DNA from: Bacillus bingmayongensis
GTDB lineage: Bacteria; Bacillota; Bacilli; Bacillales; Bacillaceae_G
Direction: 5' to 3'
Assembly (NCBI RefSeq): GCF_000299035.1
Contig: NZ_AKCS01000005.1
Span: forward strand, 310,001 to 374,000
Length of the DNA stretch: 64,000 bases
How positions within the stretch are numbered: position 1 is the first letter of the stretch; every line of letters begins with the position of its first letter. The notes beneath the pieces were generated by a model. The model was not told the DNA's origin and searched no databases. It saw nothing but the letters and a program-made list of their open reading frames with translations. Below, one piece after another: positions 11,579 through 20,087 of the stretch. Position numbers and translations under genes: made by a program.

Positions 11579-12669
11579 TTCAATCCCACCTTCTCTTTGG
11601 TTATTCCATTAGCTTTTGAACTTAGGTAAAAGTATTTAGATGCCTTTATATGGTTATCTTCATCATAATATTTTATAGCTAATTTTTCATTATATTCTTG
11701 GATATATTCATGTAAATTTTCCTTCATGAAAAATTCGTTTCCTGGTATTATTAGTTTTTCTAATTCTTCTCCAGGGAGATTTTCGTGTATACCTTTTAAG
11801 ATATAGAAATGATGTTGATATTCTTTATTTTTTAAATTCTTACTAATTGTAAGTCCTTTTTCAAATACCTCTAATGCCTTGTTTTTATTACCTGTTTTTG
11901 CAAGTTCACAAGCTTCAATTAAAAGCGCTCTATAGTTGTTTGGAGAATCGGTGGTTACTTCAGATATATGACGAAGTGCCAATTCTGATAAATTTTGACT
12001 TCCGTATAGGAATCCTAAATTATGACGACTGAAAAGACATGCATGATCGTCTCCATGCTTCTTAAATATATCTAAAGCTGATACTAGCTGTTCTTCAGCC
12101 AGTTCATATTCTTTTAAATGAATACAAACTAGTCCGTACAGGTTATTGCAGTATCCTATATTTAATTCATAACCGTTATGCTTATTAAATATCTCTTTTG
12201 CTTTAGATACTTCCTGTAAAGCTAAAACATATTGTTGGTTATGACAGTAGAATGTAGCGACTTTATAGTAGAATTCTGCATGTTCTAATTCATCTGGAAT
12301 TAGTTTTAGTTTCTCTCCGGCTTTATCATATTGGTTTTTAGCTAAATTATAATCTCCAGTTACTGTTAGATACATTGCCTTAAAAAAGTGATAGTAATAG
12401 GACAGTAATTTATCAGTTGGCTGCTCGAAAACTTCAATTTTATCAAAGCTATCTTTGCCGATGCTTAAATGACCTATTAAATATTGGTATCTAAACTTTA
12501 GTAAAGCATAATGTAATGCTAAATGTTGATTCCTGTCCACATTATATATATATGTTTCAATTTCACTCTTTAATTCTCGAGACTTTTCTATATTTCTTTT
12601 ACGGATTTCGGAATACCAATTATTTAACAATTGCGTTACTCTTTCACTTTCTTTTAATTGAATATTCAT
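11575..12669 (-). CDS. Rap-family tetratricopeptide regulator
   Basis: A 364-residue protein with an N-terminal helical region (NNWYSEIRKRNIEKS, then YIYNVDRNQHLALHYALLKF) followed by TPR-like repeats, including YCNNLYGLVCIHLKEYELAE around residue 190. Length and N-terminal pattern fit Rap aspartyl-phosphate phosphatases, which act on phosphorelay proteins such as Spo0F or bind response regulators; the target here is unknown. AAGGGGG precedes the ATG, and a TGGTAATAT extended -10-like sequence lies about 45 bp upstream. The phr gene overlaps its stop codon, which supports a Rap over a PlcR or NprR assignment; no DNA-binding domain is seen. Confidence 0.85.
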   Translation of the reverse strand: MNIQLKESERVTQLLNNWYSEIRKRNIEKSRELKSEIETYIYNVDRNQHLALHYALLKFRYQYLIGHLSIGKDSFDKIEVFEQPTDKLLSYYYHFFKAMYLTVTGDYNLAKNQYDKAGEKLKLIPDELEHAEFYYKVATFYCHNQQYVLALQEVSKAKEIFNKHNGYELNIGYCNNLYGLVCIHLKEYELAEEQLVSALDIFKKHGDDHACLFSRHNLGFLYGSQNLSELALRHISEVTTDSPNNYRALLIEACELAKTGNKNKALEVFEKGLTISKNLKNKEYQHHFYILKGIHENLPGEELEKLIIPGNEFFMKENLHEYIQEYNEKLAIKYYDEDNHIKASKYFYLSSKANGITKEKVGLK

Positions 12670-12831
12670 CTCGTAACCCCCTTCTTTATCTGAATATATT
12701 TTACTTTCATATTACCATATTTTATATATTTTGAATGTTGAGAAAGTTATATTTACGAATAGGTGCTGCCGCCATATAGCTATCATGTTTCATGTTTTGT
12801 AACAAAATAGTTATATTTAGGATAGGAATGA

Positions 12832-12876
12832 AAAAAGTGTGTTTGGTTCGAAGAATTTCCGAAAAACACACTCTTA
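12832..12876 (-). terminator. Terminator downstream of the sortase remnant
   Basis: GTGTGTTT and AAACACAC arms form a stem with extra pairing (GG/CC) near the loop; on the minus strand it runs into a T stretch. It sits about 110 bp after the stop of the broken sortase, in the 12670-12985 gene-free stretch, which otherwise holds only the rap promoter region. Confidence 0.55.
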
Positions 12877-12985
12877 CTACTAACGAATACTAAAGTTTTT
12901 TAATTACAAATAAAATCATTGTATTTAAAATGAGGATATTTAAATGTTTTAGTTAGTTTATATCCCCTTAAGGGATATCCATCCA

Positions 12986-13671
12986 CTATTTTGCGGTTTT
13001 TATTGGGATCAAAACATCTGTATTTTGCTGAGTTGAATCCCTAATTAAGAAAATTTTTGGTTTTTTAATTTCATAATGCTCTCTACATGATTTTACTTTT
13101 ATCTTCTCATCTACTCTCTTCATAAATGAGTAAACGATATTTATGGAAAAAATAGATTGTTCACAACTAAGCAGCGTAGTATGATCCTTCCCCTTTACAA
13201 TGACTAGTTTCTCAATTTGCTCGAGATTAATTACTTCGCGTCCTGTTACTTCATAAGTTAATTGCGTTCCTAAAATATGAATATAAAAATTTATCCCATT
13301 TTGTAATTGATCGAGATGCCTAAACATCTTGGCATCGTGGTAACCACAACGGCCTGCAAGTACAGTATGTGTATCCAGTCCACCAATCGGGTAAGATGTT
13401 CCACTAATTTGACCTATCTATTTAGGTGCTCACTGTTGCACCTAAATAGATAGGAAATTCTTCTTTAATTTTTGGAATGATAACCGTACCTAATATATCA
13501 TCTTTCTTTATGTAATTCGCAAAATTGGTACTCTTCTTGTCAATACTTGTGAATGAATCTTCTATAAGAAAATGTTAATCCTTTTAATGATTCATTATAC
13601 GCCTCCAATGCTTTAAACTTCTTACTTATATCTTTTCCTTTTGACTCTCTCACAGTTTTTTCTATAATTTG
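12986..13671 (-). pseudogene. Broken class C/D-type sortase
   Basis: Membrane transpeptidase remnant in at least three frames on the minus strand. From the N terminus: KFKALEAYNESLKGLTFSY (near 13620-13565), then in a second frame DSFTSIDKKSTNFAN and DILGTVIIPKIKEEFPIYLG (to about 13430), then in a third frame GTSYPIGGLDTHTVLAG, MFRHLDQLQNG and TTLLSC (13400-13060). Sortases need His in LAGH and Cys in TLxTC. Here the first reads LAGRCG, so the catalytic His is gone, while TLLSC keeps the Cys. A 17 bp inverted repeat replaces the segment expected between the second and third blocks. The N terminus and any substrate gene are not found. Confidence 0.75.
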
Positions 13672-13869
13672 TTATTTCTATTTCGTAAATACGATGGTTA
13701 ATTTAATTTGAAACAGGTGGATATAAAAATACTACTACCCCAAAACAAATAATATCACACTGATTAATTCTCTTGTCATACATTCATCATGCACCATCCT
13801 TATAAAAAAATACATGCAATAATAATATTACGTTTCATAGCATGCCCCTTTATATGTACTGAACTGTTG

Positions 13870-14056
13870 AAAAGAGGAAAGCAATTTGCTTGTCCTCTTT
13901 TCACATTCACACCTTATTCCGTCAATACTGCAGATACAATACCTCCAATCCCCTTGGAGTCGAGCAGTTAGCTTTTGCTAGCTGCTCTTTTTTTATGGTT
14001 TCTTATCATTTTCATAGGATTAGAAAACTAGAACAAGCATATCTTTTCATATGCTT
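13870..14056 (+). repeat. Hairpin array 1, first three units
   Basis: Three stem-loops, each followed by a T run on the plus strand, lie in a row without genes between them: 13870-13901 (AAAAGAGGA stem), 13962-13987 (GAGCAGTTAGC with GCTAGCTGCTC, then seven T) and 14035-14056 (AAGCATAT with ATATGCTT). The middle unit has close relatives at 47106-47131 and 47404-47429. The block TTCCGTCAATACTG about 40 bp before it recurs near 47032. A fourth hairpin follows at 14457-14480. Sequence resembles serial intrinsic terminators; function unknown. Confidence 0.6.
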
Positions 14057-14083
14057 TTATCAAAAAAGATAAGGGACGTGAAA

Positions 14084-14278
14084 ATGATGGGTAAAAAGAA
14101 CAATCAATTTGTTTTTTATACAATTAAAAGTTCGACAATAAAAAAATTTGTAATTATCGACTTAGTTACTGGAACAGGAATTTATTGGACCGTAAATTTC
14201 ATTTCCTCAAGTGCATTGATTGCAATTATTAGTTGTATTTTGGGAACTAAAAAAATAAAGAAAATGCAACAATCTTAG
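14084..14278 (+). CDS. Small hypothetical protein with hydrophobic segments
   Basis: A 64-residue frame read from the second of two adjacent ATG codons (MGKKNNQFVFYTIKSS), with AAGGGACG nearby. It carries basic ends and two hydrophobic stretches, FVIIDLVTGTGIYWTV and SSALIAIISCILG, so it may be a membrane peptide. It follows the third hairpin of array 1 by less than 30 bp. No family is recognised, and it could be a chance frame in a decayed region. Confidence 0.3.
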   Translation: MMGKKNNQFVFYTIKSSTIKKFVIIDLVTGTGIYWTVNFISSSALIAIISCILGTKKIKKMQQS

Positions 14279-14456
14279 AACTTCAAACTAAACTCTCTCA
14301 ACTAAATGAAATTTTTATTAGCTTGTCACCCTCCGACTTCCAGAGTGGATACAATTACCGCTAATGGTTTCGGAAAATTCATGTTATCATTTAATTATCG
14401 GGATAGCATTTTACTCGATACGTCTTCTTAAAAGACACATATACTCCATCCCTTTC

Positions 14457-14480
14457 GAATCTCTGTCTCCACAGGGATTC
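14457..14480 (+). terminator. Terminator-like hairpin, fourth unit of array 1
   Basis: GAATCTCTGT and ACAGGGATTC pair around a short loop and are followed by six T. No open gene ends here. The 14281-14635 stretch around it holds no recognisable coding sequence. Confidence 0.55.
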
Positions 14481-14639
14481 TTTTTTCTACGTTTTTTAAC
14501 GTTTACTACTTACCCTACGAATAACACTCTCTACTACTCACCTTCATAGATTCCTGGATTCTTGTCTGCTTATTTGACCGTAGAACTACTTCCTATTGCT
14601 GATGATATTTCAAAGTCACTGTCGATCCTCCTAATATGA

Positions 14640-15029
14640 TACTTAAAATGGCTAAAACCGAAATGGAAGTGTGGATTTTTAATCAGGTAGATTATTTTCT
14701 AAAAGAAAGTATGGTTCAGGTTAAAGTTACACCCGTAACGCTAGAAGAAGGTCGTAAAATGAGCATATCGTACAAGACATACGTTAGAATTTATGTAATC
14801 AAATTGACCATCTGTACTATCAATGGATGGGTGCTTCTAACTAACAATTCGCTCAAATGTTCAATGATTCAAAGCCGAAAGTATTTATTTCTATAAATGC
14901 CAGCGCAAATGTGGAAGAAGAATTAAAACGAATCTATTTTCGGAGAGTATAATGGGGTTAGGAGTGAAGTTATAAATACAAATGGAGAGATTAGGACTAT
15001 TTTCCCTAATGCTACGCAACAACCATAGA
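14640..15029 (+). pseudogene. Decayed C-terminal region of a polymorphic toxin
   Basis: Protein-like sequence continues through frame changes and stops: NQVDYFLKESMVQVKVTPVT, then HIVQDIR-stop-NLCNQIDHLYYQWMGASN-stop-QFAQMFNDSKPKVFISINAS, then after another shift GEYNGVRSEVINTNGEIRTI and IFPNATQQP-stop at 15027-15029. A toxin tail ending some 20 bp before a small acidic gene with its own ribosome site is the usual layout of toxin-immunity modules. The toxin family is not recognised. At least two in-frame stops and two frameshifts make it inactive. Confidence 0.55.
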
Positions 15030-15048
15030 TAAGGTTTGGAGGATTAAT

Positions 15049-15360
15049 ATGATTATAGAAAAAATAGAAGTTATATTAGATAAAAGAAAAAAATTAAATT
15101 TAAATGATTATTATGGAATACAAAAAAGTTGGAATGAAATAGTAGAAGTTCTCTCAGAAAACGAGGCAAATACTATAAGATATTTAGAGAATTGTAGTAA
15201 AGAAGATTTATATTGGATAAGTGAAGTTTTCGAAGATATAGCAGAAAATGTGCAAAGTAAAGAATTTATTAATTGTTTAAGAAAATTAGATAAAAAATTT
15301 CCAGAGTTAGAAATGACAAAGGATATTGATATAGCAGAAAGTTATTTAGAAAATCTTTAA
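15049..15360 (+). CDS. Candidate immunity protein, 103 residues
   Basis: Intact small acidic helical protein (MIIEKIEVILDKRKKLNLND at the start, DIDIAESYLENL at the end) with no signal peptide or membrane segment, preceded by TTTGGAGGATTAAT. It follows the ruined toxin tail by 19 bp. Size, acidity and position suggest the cognate immunity protein, kept after the toxin died. The family is not identified from sequence alone. Confidence 0.6.
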   Translation: MIIEKIEVILDKRKKLNLNDYYGIQKSWNEIVEVLSENEANTIRYLENCSKEDLYWISEVFEDIAENVQSKEFINCLRKLDKKFPELEMTKDIDIAESYLENL

Positions 15361-15404
15361 ATTAACTGGTAAGCCGTCCACCTAAAATTGAAAGGCTTTC
15401 TTCA

Positions 15405-15533
15405 TTAACTAAGCCACCTTACACAAGAACCACTAGCCGTAATGTAGAATGGCTTCCCTTTCGAGTTATGTACTTTATATTGCGAATATCCGTTAACATC
15501 AACTTTAGCGTCGATAGCAAAGCCATACATTGT
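15405..15533 (-). pseudogene. C-terminal scrap of a prophage N-acetylmuramoyl-L-alanine amidase
   Basis: The minus strand reads YGFAIDAKVDVNGYSQYKVH, then NSKGKPFYITASGSCVRWLS and a stop. This matches the tail of the amidase at 57274-58327 (GFTIDVKVAVNGAPQYKVHN). Only about 40 residues remain, so it is a remnant of a phage lysis gene. Confidence 0.65.
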
Positions 15534-15863
15534 TACTTACTGCAAAAAATATAAGTATTGATTTTATTAAAGTTTAAATGAGTTACTGTATAACAAATAT
15601 ATGAAGATTTATCGAACAGAGTTAAAAGATGAGATTATTGAGTTTAAGAATGATGTTAATAAATTGAAGGAATACTTATAAAAGTATTATCCTTCTTTAA
15701 ATCCGTATAATTATAAGTTTAAACACAAAAATACGCCTCCTTTCACATAATGTCAAAATGTGCATAGCATGCAATGACGATAAGGAGGCATTGTATAACA
15801 TGGATATAGACGAATATTATTACAACCATGAACACAAATGCTACATGCGAAAAAGTATAGAGG

Positions 15864-15941
15864 GGACTACGTCCTGATACAGAACTTATGAGTCCGCTTG
15901 ATGAACATTTTAAAATCCCGTTAGATAAAGCACTTGATTAA
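15864..15941 (+). pseudogene. Tail of a second polymorphic toxin
   Basis: A short frame reads LRPDTELMSPLDEHFKIPLD KALD and stops at 15939-15941, 17 bp before the next small gene. It reads like the last residues of a secreted toxin. Upstream, a frame starting at an ATG near 15800 (MDIDEYYYNHEHKCYM) may be another scrap. The body of the toxin is missing. A palindrome-like pair GCCTCCT/AGGAGGC lies at about 15736-15790. Confidence 0.45.
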
Positions 15942-15958
15942 TCAAGGAGTGTATTAGA

Positions 15959-16264
15959 ATGGGAAGATATCCTGCGATTGTAATAACAAAAGAGCTAGAT
16001 AATAGTGATTATGCCATTTATAGTTTTGGCCCTAGTGTTGAAATATGCAATGAATACCCAAAAATGGATAAAAGATTTAATTTTAAACTCTTAAAAGATA
16101 AGCTTACTGTCGAAGAAGGTTTTGTTTTACTTGATGACATACCTAAAGAACATATTTCATTGTTCTATAAGTGTATTATTAAAATCTATAAACAAATTGA
16201 AAATGATGGTGGAATGAAAAATTTTAAAAATATTGATCTTCCAAATCACATTTCATTTGCTTAA
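15959..16264 (+). CDS. Candidate immunity protein, 101 residues
   Basis: Intact frame starting MGRYPAIVITKELDNSDYAI behind CAAGGAGTGTATTAGA. The product is a small soluble protein with mixed charge. It directly follows the RPDTEL toxin tail, so an immunity role is inferred from position. No named family is recognised. A scrap beginning around 16337 (TCTGATAGACCATGCGATG) echoes the SUFU-type immunity gene at 56408 and suggests a third module was once here. Confidence 0.55.
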   Translation: MGRYPAIVITKELDNSDYAIYSFGPSVEICNEYPKMDKRFNFKLLKDKLTVEEGFVLLDDIPKEHISLFYKCIIKIYKQIENDGGMKNFKNIDLPNHISFA

Positions 16265-16404
16265 ATATGTGGGGAGTAACTAAAATCTAAAAGGTATATT
16301 TAAAACAACGGATAGAGAAACACATAATGCCACTTTGAGATCTGATAGACCATGCGATGTGCCCAAAATGGATAAAGAATACATACGGAGGCCTTTATGT
16401 ATGG

Positions 16405-16938
16405 CAATATATTTATTAATGACTAAAGAATTTGAAGATATTAGGATTGTACTGGAAAGATATTGATATGGATAACAATCTAATATACATTAGACAAACC
16501 CCTGACAGAAAAGAGAGGTTAAAGTACGGAGCTAAGAATAAAACTAGCTTACGAACAATTCACCTTCCAAATGTCTTGCTGGAAGAACTAAAAACGCATC
16601 AACAATTTATTAAATAAGGAAAAGCCGGTGCTAAATACACCGACTTAGATTAGTACTTCCTTCAAAATTTGGTAATCCTTTAGGTCAACGTAGTATTCCC
16701 CGATCATTTTATCATATAACTGAAAAACTGGGGATTGCCTCGAATAAGTTTTCACGATTTAAAGCATACACATGCTACTATGTTGATACAACAGAATGTG
16801 AACATTAAGCTAATATCTGAACGATTAGGTCATTCGCAAATACAAACAACACTAAATATCTACGCTCATGCAGTACCGGAGTTACAACGATCCGTAGCAG
16901 AAAAACTAGACGAAGTATTCGAAAAGTGTGACCGCTAG
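16405..16938 (+). pseudogene. Broken phage-type tyrosine recombinase (integrase)
   Basis: Catalytic-domain pieces in changing frames: AIYLLM, then ILGLYWKDIDMDNNLIYI and LRTIHLPNVLLEELK up to a stop at about 16617, then VLPSKFGNPLGQRSIPRS, then ISFHDLKHTHATM, ISERLGHSQ and TLNIYAHAVPELQ to the stop at 16938. The conserved H-x-x-[RK]-H and the nucleophile Tyr can still be read, but the first catalytic Arg region is deleted and the gene is split, so it is inactive. It sits at the edge of the 13-17 kb island, next to the intact sbcC. Confidence 0.8.
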
Positions 16939-16997
16939 TGTGACTCGACCCTAAAAAACGTTGGAAACGATGGATAAATCAGATAGAAAATCATTCG

Positions 16998-19900
16998 TTA
17001 CTTCACCACAAACCGCGTCTGACTACACCCATCCTTCTGCTTCGTTACTTCAAGTACTGCCGGCATTGCGTTCTTCAGCTCTTGCACGTGTGAAATAACA
17101 CCAATAAATCGTCCTGATTTTTGCAAGTCAATCAATGCATCAACTGCTTTTGTTAATGACTCTTCGTCTAGCGAACCAAATCCTTCGTCAATAAACATCG
17201 TTTCGATAGAAATGCCACCTTCATACGCTTGGATGACATCTGCCATACCGAGCGCTAAACAAAGCGATGCATTGAACTTTTCTCCACCAGATAATGTTTT
17301 TACGTCACGCGTTTGGCCTGTGTATGCATCATATACATCTAATCCTAATCCACTTTGACGATTGCGTTTTTCAACTCGTTCACTTCGTTTTAAATAGAAT
17401 TGTCCATTTGATAGTTTTCGAAGTCTTTCGTTAGCAATTTGAACAATTTGTTCTAGATACTCAATTAAAATGTACCGTTCGAAGGAAATACGACTTTCGT
17501 TATCCCCTTTCATAACTTCATATAAATCAACAAGTTCTTGGAACGCTTTTTCTTCTTCATGAATTTGTTCATCAATTCGTCTAATGTTTTCATGTAGATC
17601 AGAAATGTATGCAACTGCACTTTGAGCACGCTGACGCTTTTCTTTTGTAATATCAAGCTGAATTTCTAGTTCTTTCATTTGTTCTTCTAGAACTGTAATA
17701 TCCGTCCATTCTTTTCCCTCTAATTCATTTGCTAGTTCTTCAATTTGTTTCGCTAATACTTCAAGGGATGAATAGTATTTTTGAATTCGCTCGTGCAGAT
17801 GTTTCATTTCTGTATCAGTTAATTTCGCTTCTTTATAAGCTTGTTGATTGATAAACCCACCTTGTTCAAGCTCTGTCGTAAAGCGAAGTAAAGTCTCTTC
17901 TTTCTTTTCTTTTGCATGACTTACTTGTTTCACAACTCCATCATACTCAGCTTGCACACGTATATTTTCATTTTGCCAATGTTGATAAGCCTCTTGGACT
18001 TTCTTCCACTCATCTTCCATGAAGCGGAGTGTGCTAACAGCGTGATCAAATTGCTGTTTCCATGCTTCTAACGTTTGTAAGCTTTCAGGAATTTTTTGCT
18101 GATCATGTTCATAAGATGTACGAAGTTGGATGCACTCCATTTCAGTACGGTGCTGCACTACTTCAGCTTCGCGCTTTTGCTTCTGTAACTCTTCTAATTG
18201 TTCTTCGAATCCTTTTAGATTTAGCGCTAATTGCTTACGCTTTTCTTCACTTGTTTTTAGTGTGTTTACCTCAGCTGCTAATTGTTTACCCTTTTGCACC
18301 AATGTGCGATATGTTTCAACTAACTCTTCTGAACGGTATCCGCGGTTTGCTACTTCTTCTATTACTTGCTCATATTGCAGTCTATAGAAATTCCATTTTT
18401 CTTCTAATTGAACGTGTAGTTTTTCAGCAACGTTCTTATTTTCTCGCAGCTCATTAAGCTGTTTTTCATCGATAGAATCTCCTCGTTCCGTTGCTTTCTT
18501 CGGATGAGTTGTGCTGCCGCATACCGGGCAAGATTCTCCGTCATGAAGATGAATAGCTAACACCCCAGCTTGTTCGTTTAGCCAACGGCGTTCCATATCT
18601 TCATATGATTTAACTGCCAATTCCATCCTTTGATATGCTGTTTCTTTTTCTTGTTCATATTTTTGTTTTTCTTGCCAAACGTCATATGCTTGCTTTAATA
18701 CTTTTGCATCTTCTCGCATATTTGTTAGTTCTTCTACTTTTGTTACGTACTGTTCAAGAGCTGCTTCTAATTGCTGCAGTTCTCCAGTTATTTGTTGTTT
18801 TTGAGCAATTTTTCCTTCTAACTCATGTTCAAACTTTTGAATACCCTCTTTCAGTTTTACATTCTGAAGTTCGGCTTTTTGTAACTCTGATTTTTTCTCT
18901 GCTAATGAAGCAATAATTGGCTGTAACTCTTCTAATCTTTGTACAGTTTTCTTACCTTCTTCACGAACAGACTCCTTGCCCTTTAATTCTTCATACTTCT
19001 CTTCTGCAAGTCCAAAGGTTTCAGTTGTCTTTTCTTTCTTAGCAACTATTTGTTTCAGTAATTGCTCCGCATTCTGTTCACTTTGCACCGCTTCTTCATA
19101 CCATTGTTCGAATGGTAATAATCGCTTCGCCTGTTCTGCGTGTTTAAAACGCTGTTCCTGCGACTCTATTTGCGCACGATTCTCTTGTAAAGCTGTTTGT
19201 TGCTCTTGTTTCTGCTGTAAATCTTGAAACTTTTCATTAACAGATTTCGCTGCATGAAAACGAACTTCTACTTCTTTTAATTGCTGCGTTTGTAATGTTT
19301 GCTGCGCTTGCAATTGCTCAACTTCTGCTTCATAACAATTCGTTTCTTGTTCAAGTGCTTCAACTACTTGATGCGTATTTACATGTTCCTGCTGCACCAA
19401 TATCTCTAATAACGAACCATCTCGAACTGGTAACTTAAAGACGTTACGGAAATACAGTTCTCTTTCTTTTTGTTTTTCTTGCAAGACGTCTTTCCACTGC
19501 TTCCGTTTTTGATCTAACAATTCACGCATTAATTTATAACGATCCGTTTTAAAAATACGACGTAAAATTTCTTCTTTATTTTCTGTTTCAGATGTTAATA
19601 GTTTTCGGAATTCTCCTTGCGGAAGCATGACAATTTGGCTGAATTGATGTTTGCTCAGTCCGATTAAATCCTCGACCTTTTTGTTTACATCCGTCACATG
19701 AAAACGATCTACACATGGAACCTTCTCATCATCTACTACTTCATACAATTCAACAGCATGCCCAGTAACTGTTTTATTCCCTTGCTTTTTATGACCAAGC
19801 TGTCTTTTGATTTCATATTGTTTCCCTTTCAATTGAAAGGTTAATTCTACGCTCGTATATACATTATCATCAGCAAATTGGCTGCGAAGCATACTCGTAT

Positions 19901-20087
19901 CACTACGTTCTTCCCCGCTCGCTTCTCCATATAACACATAACAAATCGCATCAAATATCGTCGTCTTCCCAGCTCCCGTATTTCCTGAAATCGCAAAAAT
20001 ACGATGGTCTCCAAGGTCGCTGAAATCAATGACCTCTTGCTGTTTATATGGACCAAACGCTGTCATAATAAGCTGAAGTGGTCTCAT
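16998..20087 (-). CDS. sbcC: Nuclease SbcCD subunit C (SMC-like ATPase)
   Basis: A 1029-residue ATPase of the SbcCD/Mre11-Rad50 complex, which opens hairpins and processes DNA ends. Walker A GNTGAGKTT lies near residue 36. Two long coiled coils flank a zinc hook CPVCG (about residue 520). The ABC signature LSGGEKF and Walker B ETMFIDEGFGSLDEE are near the C terminus. Its ATG overlaps the sbcD stop by 4 bp, so translation is coupled. Full length, with no lesion. Confidence 0.97.
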   Translation of the reverse strand: MRPLQLIMTAFGPYKQQEVIDFSDLGDHRIFAISGNTGAGKTTIFDAICYVLYGEASGEERSDTSMLRSQFADDNVYTSVELTFQLKGKQYEIKRQLGHKKQGNKTVTGHAVELYEVVDDEKVPCVDRFHVTDVNKKVEDLIGLSKHQFSQIVMLPQGEFRKLLTSETENKEEILRRIFKTDRYKLMRELLDQKRKQWKDVLQEKQKERELYFRNVFKLPVRDGSLLEILVQQEHVNTHQVVEALEQETNCYEAEVEQLQAQQTLQTQQLKEVEVRFHAAKSVNEKFQDLQQKQEQQTALQENRAQIESQEQRFKHAEQAKRLLPFEQWYEEAVQSEQNAEQLLKQIVAKKEKTTETFGLAEEKYEELKGKESVREEGKKTVQRLEELQPIIASLAEKKSELQKAELQNVKLKEGIQKFEHELEGKIAQKQQITGELQQLEAALEQYVTKVEELTNMREDAKVLKQAYDVWQEKQKYEQEKETAYQRMELAVKSYEDMERRWLNEQAGVLAIHLHDGESCPVCGSTTHPKKATERGDSIDEKQLNELRENKNVAEKLHVQLEEKWNFYRLQYEQVIEEVANRGYRSEELVETYRTLVQKGKQLAAEVNTLKTSEEKRKQLALNLKGFEEQLEELQKQKREAEVVQHRTEMECIQLRTSYEHDQQKIPESLQTLEAWKQQFDHAVSTLRFMEDEWKKVQEAYQHWQNENIRVQAEYDGVVKQVSHAKEKKEETLLRFTTELEQGGFINQQAYKEAKLTDTEMKHLHERIQKYYSSLEVLAKQIEELANELEGKEWTDITVLEEQMKELEIQLDITKEKRQRAQSAVAYISDLHENIRRIDEQIHEEEKAFQELVDLYEVMKGDNESRISFERYILIEYLEQIVQIANERLRKLSNGQFYLKRSERVEKRNRQSGLGLDVYDAYTGQTRDVKTLSGGEKFNASLCLALGMADVIQAYEGGISIETMFIDEGFGSLDEESLTKAVDALIDLQKSGRFIGVISHVQELKNAMPAVLEVTKQKDGCSQTRFVVK

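Noticed and set aside
18062-18457. Plus-strand leucine-rich frame over sbcC
   Set aside because: It is the antisense shadow of the SbcC coiled coil, where Gln/Glu/Lys codons read as Leu/Phe/Ser on the other strand.
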